From: Candidatus Omnitrophota bacterium
GTDB lineage: Bacteria > Omnitrophota > Gorgyraeia > 2-01-FULL-45-10
Assembly (NCBI GenBank): GCA_030691985.1
Contig: JAUYDB010000164.1
Coordinates: forward strand, 1 to 7,817
DNA length: 7,817 bases
Reading direction: 5' to 3'
Shown: piece after piece, positions 6,331-7,817 of the stretch
How the letters are laid out: the number at the start of each line of letters is the position of its first letter
Numbering within the stretch: the first letter of the stretch is position 1
The notes under the pieces: generated by a model
The model's database searches: none
The model's input: the letters and a program-made list of their open reading frames with translations, nothing else
What the model was told of the DNA's origin: nothing
Program-made: the position numbers and the translations under genes

Positions 6331-6510
6331 TAGCGTATAGTACATTGTTAAATTAGTTTCTGATATGAAATCCCTTCTCCCCTTTGGGGAGAAGGTTAGG
6401 ATGAGGGGTAAATGTTACTCGATCTTTTCCCCCACACCCGATCCCACTCCCCCAAGGGGAGAGGGGAAAGTATTATCAAAAATTAACAAAACAGAGTAAT
6501 AGCGTATAGT
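6331..6510. mobile_element. Foldback (MITE-like) element in the nqrD-nqrE gap
   Basis: A 158-nt segment (6342-6499) is an imperfect inverted repeat centred near 6420 and is flanked by an 11-bp direct repeat, TAGCGTATAGT (6331-6341 and 6500-6510). Each half contains its own hairpin: CCTTCTCCCC-TTT-GGGGAGAAGG (6373-6395, perfect 10-bp stem) and CTCCCC-CAA-GGGGAG (6447-6461). The G-rich tracts 6386-6408 and C-rich tracts 6429-6452 also pair across the centre. The AT-rich outer 20-30 nt on each side resemble each other when inverted. Terminal inverted repeats with flanking direct repeats are the layout of a non-autonomous transposable element. It encodes no protein. The CTCCCC/GGGGAG/GAGGGG words recall palindromic repeats dispersed in many bacteria, which I cannot verify here. 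Confidence 0.6.
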
Positions 6511-6537
6511 TTTTATTTTCCTATCCGCTATACGCTA
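6500..6537. repeat. TAGCGTATAG inverted repeat
   Basis: TAGCGTATAG (6500-6509) is repeated in inverted form as CTATACGCTA (6528-6537), a perfect 10-bp stem around an 18-nt loop. The same word is also one flank of the foldback element, so three copies lie within about 210 nt. It may be a small repeat that predates the insertion. Confidence 0.7.
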
Positions 6538-6548
6538 AACGCTAAACC
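6520..6548. repeat. Seven-base tandem repeat (GCTAAAC type)
   Basis: Four successive heptamers are visible: CCTATCC, GCTATAC, GCTAAAC, GCTAAAC, ending 15 nt from the nqrD stop. On the minus strand, the transcribed sense, they read GTTTAGC, GTTTAGC, GTATAGC, GGATAGG. The array is short and degenerates toward the foldback element, suggesting a small decaying minisatellite. Confidence 0.65.
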
Positions 6549-6562
6549 TGAGTTTTCGACTG

Positions 6563-7195
6563 TCAACTCTCCGTCTTATTCGCCATGGTTCTGAATATCC
6601 ACAAATATGTGCCCAGCAGGAAGAACGCGCCCGGCGCGATGGTCATCACGACCCAGTTGGTCCAGTTGCCGGGCATGACCCTGTGCCCCAACAGCGTCCC
6701 GAAACCGATCGTTTCGCGCACGATGGCCATGAGAACCAGCATAAAGGTATAACCCAAACCGCACCCTAAACCATCGAGACTGGATAGCAGGGGGCCGTTT
6801 TTTATCGCGAAGGCCTCAGCCCTGCCCATCAAGATACAGTTGGTAATGATCAAACCGACGTAAGGGCCCATCGACTCGCTTATCGGCGGGAAGTACGCCT
6901 TTAAGAACCTGTCAACGCAGATCACGAATGTCGCGATTATAGTCATATACGCGAGCATCCTGACCCTTGAGGGTATTACATTGCGCAAGAGAGAGACGAA
7001 GAGAGAACCGCATACCGTGCAGAACGTGACGCCCATCCCCATGGCGATGGCATTGTCCAAACGGTTAGTGATGGCCAGCATAGAGCATATGCCCAATACC
7101 ATGCAGAATGTGGGATGATCCTGCCACAACCCCGCGGAAAATACCTTAAACCATTTGGTCTGCTTAAAACTCCTCTTAAACTGTTTTTTCGGCAT
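6563..7195 (-). CDS. nqrD: Na+-translocating NADH:quinone reductase subunit D
   Basis: NqrD pairs with NqrE in the inner membrane, and each contributes two cysteines to the intramembrane iron-sulfur centre. The 210-residue protein has about six membrane helices and the family phrases VLGICSMLAITNRLDNAIAM (33-52), VSLLRNVIPSRVRM (67-80), VDRFLKAYFPPISESMG (94-110), GLIITNCILMGRAEAFA (114-130), DGLGCGLGYTFML (141-153) and APGAFFLLG (187-195). The metal-binding cysteines are C37 and C120. Its soluble N-terminus (MPKKQFKRSFKQTKW) is short and basic, so positive charge lies on the cytoplasmic side. RnfE is the paralogue; linkage to nqrC and nqrF supports Nqr. It begins only 5 nt after the nqrC stop, so the two are probably translationally coupled, with only a weak AAGAG before its ATG. 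The 272-nt gap after its stop is the odd feature. Confidence 0.95.
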   Translation of the reverse strand: MPKKQFKRSFKQTKWFKVFSAGLWQDHPTFCMVLGICSMLAITNRLDNAIAMGMGVTFCTVCGSLFVSLLRNVIPSRVRMLAYMTIIATFVICVDRFLKAYFPPISESMGPYVGLIITNCILMGRAEAFAIKNGPLLSSLDGLGCGLGYTFMLVLMAIVRETIGFGTLLGHRVMPGNWTNWVVMTIAPGAFFLLGTYLWIFRTMANKTES

Positions 7196-7200
7196 ATCTC

Positions 7201-7776
7201 TTACCGTCCTCGTAACGCGGATAGATATTTTTGCGCGTTCTCGTTAATGAGTTTTTCGAACGCGCGGCTTGATCCTGTCGCCCCGGTTATCGCGTCGACT
7301 TCGTTAACGCCGGCGGCATGGCCTTCCGGCATAAATATAAGTTTCGGGAATATCGATTTACCCCTGAATTGTTTTAGATAGGGCACTTCCGCGATCCTGC
7401 CGCCCAACCCGGGCGTCTCCTCCTGGTGCGTGATCTTTATATTGCGGATAGTCTTTAGATCTTTCTCGAGGCAGACGATGCCTGAAATAGGGCCCCATAG
7501 TCCCGGACCGTGAAATTCGAAGGCGACGCTTTGATCCGAAGCGATATAGAATGTGTATCTATCCTTCACGAGCGCCTTGACACTGCTGTCAAATATCGCG
7601 ATCGTCTCTGACTTCCCGTATGGGATGTCAAGAGCATCGAGAACTGAAGACTTTAGTTTAAGCTCTTCATTCATTGAGACAAGCGGCTGTGTAAATTTAT
7701 TTACGCCCACTAAGAGCCCGCCGGAGACGGTGCCCATTATCAATACGAATATTATAATCCTTAAGGCCGACTTCAT
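7201..7776 (-). CDS. nqrC: Na+-translocating NADH:quinone reductase subunit C (short form)
   Basis: NqrC is a membrane-anchored, outward-facing flavoprotein that relays electrons using an FMN bound through phosphate to threonine. Residues 5-25 form one membrane helix. The FMN-binding domain shows ITHQEETPGLGGRI (115-128) and the flavinylation motif DAITGATGSS (161-170), where T167 is the expected attachment site. At 191 residues it is clearly shorter than Vibrio NqrC (about 257) and close to RnfG in size, so RnfG is the alternative; operon order B-C-D-E-F favours NqrC. FMN attachment needs an ApbE flavin transferase, and no apbE is seen in this window. The ATG overlaps the nqrB stop (ATGA), and AGGAAGAG stands right before it. 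Confidence 0.92.
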   Translation of the reverse strand: MKSALRIIIFVLIMGTVSGGLLVGVNKFTQPLVSMNEELKLKSSVLDALDIPYGKSETIAIFDSSVKALVKDRYTFYIASDQSVAFEFHGPGLWGPISGIVCLEKDLKTIRNIKITHQEETPGLGGRIAEVPYLKQFRGKSIFPKLIFMPEGHAAGVNEVDAITGATGSSRAFEKLINENAQKYLSALRGR

Positions 7777-7817
7777 CTCTTCCTATACCTCACCTTCAAT
7801 ACAATGGTATCTATCAA
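7773..7817 (-). CDS. nqrB: C-terminal end of Na+-NQR subunit B (partial)
   Basis: The frame entering from the right edge gives LIDTIVLKVRYRKR and stops at TGA 7775-7773, which overlaps the nqrC start by 4 nt (ATGA). NqrB and RnfD proteins end in just this way, with a Leu-Ile-Asp/Asn-hydrophobic stretch followed by an Arg/Lys-rich cytoplasmic tail. Gene order agrees, since nqrB precedes nqrC. NqrB is the large membrane subunit carrying a threonine-linked FMN and riboflavin, and it is implicated in Na+ passage. Only 14 codons are visible, so the call depends mainly on position. Confidence 0.75.
   Translation of the reverse strand: MIDTIVLKVRYRKR

Overview
All genes in this window lie on the minus strand. 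It is part of a Gram-negative bacterial chromosome. A signal-peptide-bearing outer-membrane porin and a Na+-translocating NADH:quinone reductase (Na+-NQR) imply two membranes and a quinone-based, sodium-coupled respiratory chain. Base composition is moderate. Gaps between genes are filled with palindromic repeats of the REP/foldback type. The porin style (short helical N-terminus, terminal Phe), the compact Nqr subunits and the repeat-rich gaps suggest an uncultured lineage such as Omnitrophota or another PVC-related or deltaproteobacterial group. This taxonomic guess is inference and cannot be settled from the sequence alone.

In the direction of transcription (right to left) the window opens with the last 14 codons of nqrB. 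These overlap the start of nqrC by 4 nt, and nqrD follows after 5 nt. A 272-nt gap with a foldback repeat element then precedes nqrE, a 91-nt gap with paired palindromes precedes nqrF, and a REP-like double palindrome follows nqrF. Next come moeA (molybdenum cofactor insertion) and, 22 nt later, a porin-like gene with a strong ribosome binding site. A 234-nt chain of consecutive hairpins separates the porin from a six-helix membrane histidine kinase. At the far left, an AT-rich gap contains a plausible promoter and the possible start of another gene, cut by the window edge.

NqrB to NqrF form the membrane engine that passes electrons from NADH (NqrF: FAD and 2Fe-2S) through the covalent FMN of NqrC and the membrane iron-sulfur centre held by NqrD and NqrE to quinone, exporting Na+. 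nqrA and most of nqrB lie outside the window, and no apbE flavin transferase gene is seen here. NqrF and NqrC are both clearly shorter than the Vibrio proteins. The histidine kinase carries a GGIENPF heptapeptide that resembles the quinone-sensing GGxxNPF motif of RegB/PrrB, which makes a redox-sensing role worth testing beside a quinone reductase.

No wholly new protein system is evident. The least explained material is the non-coding DNA: four different families of palindromic elements occupy almost every gap, including two gaps inside an operon whose genes are normally tightly packed.
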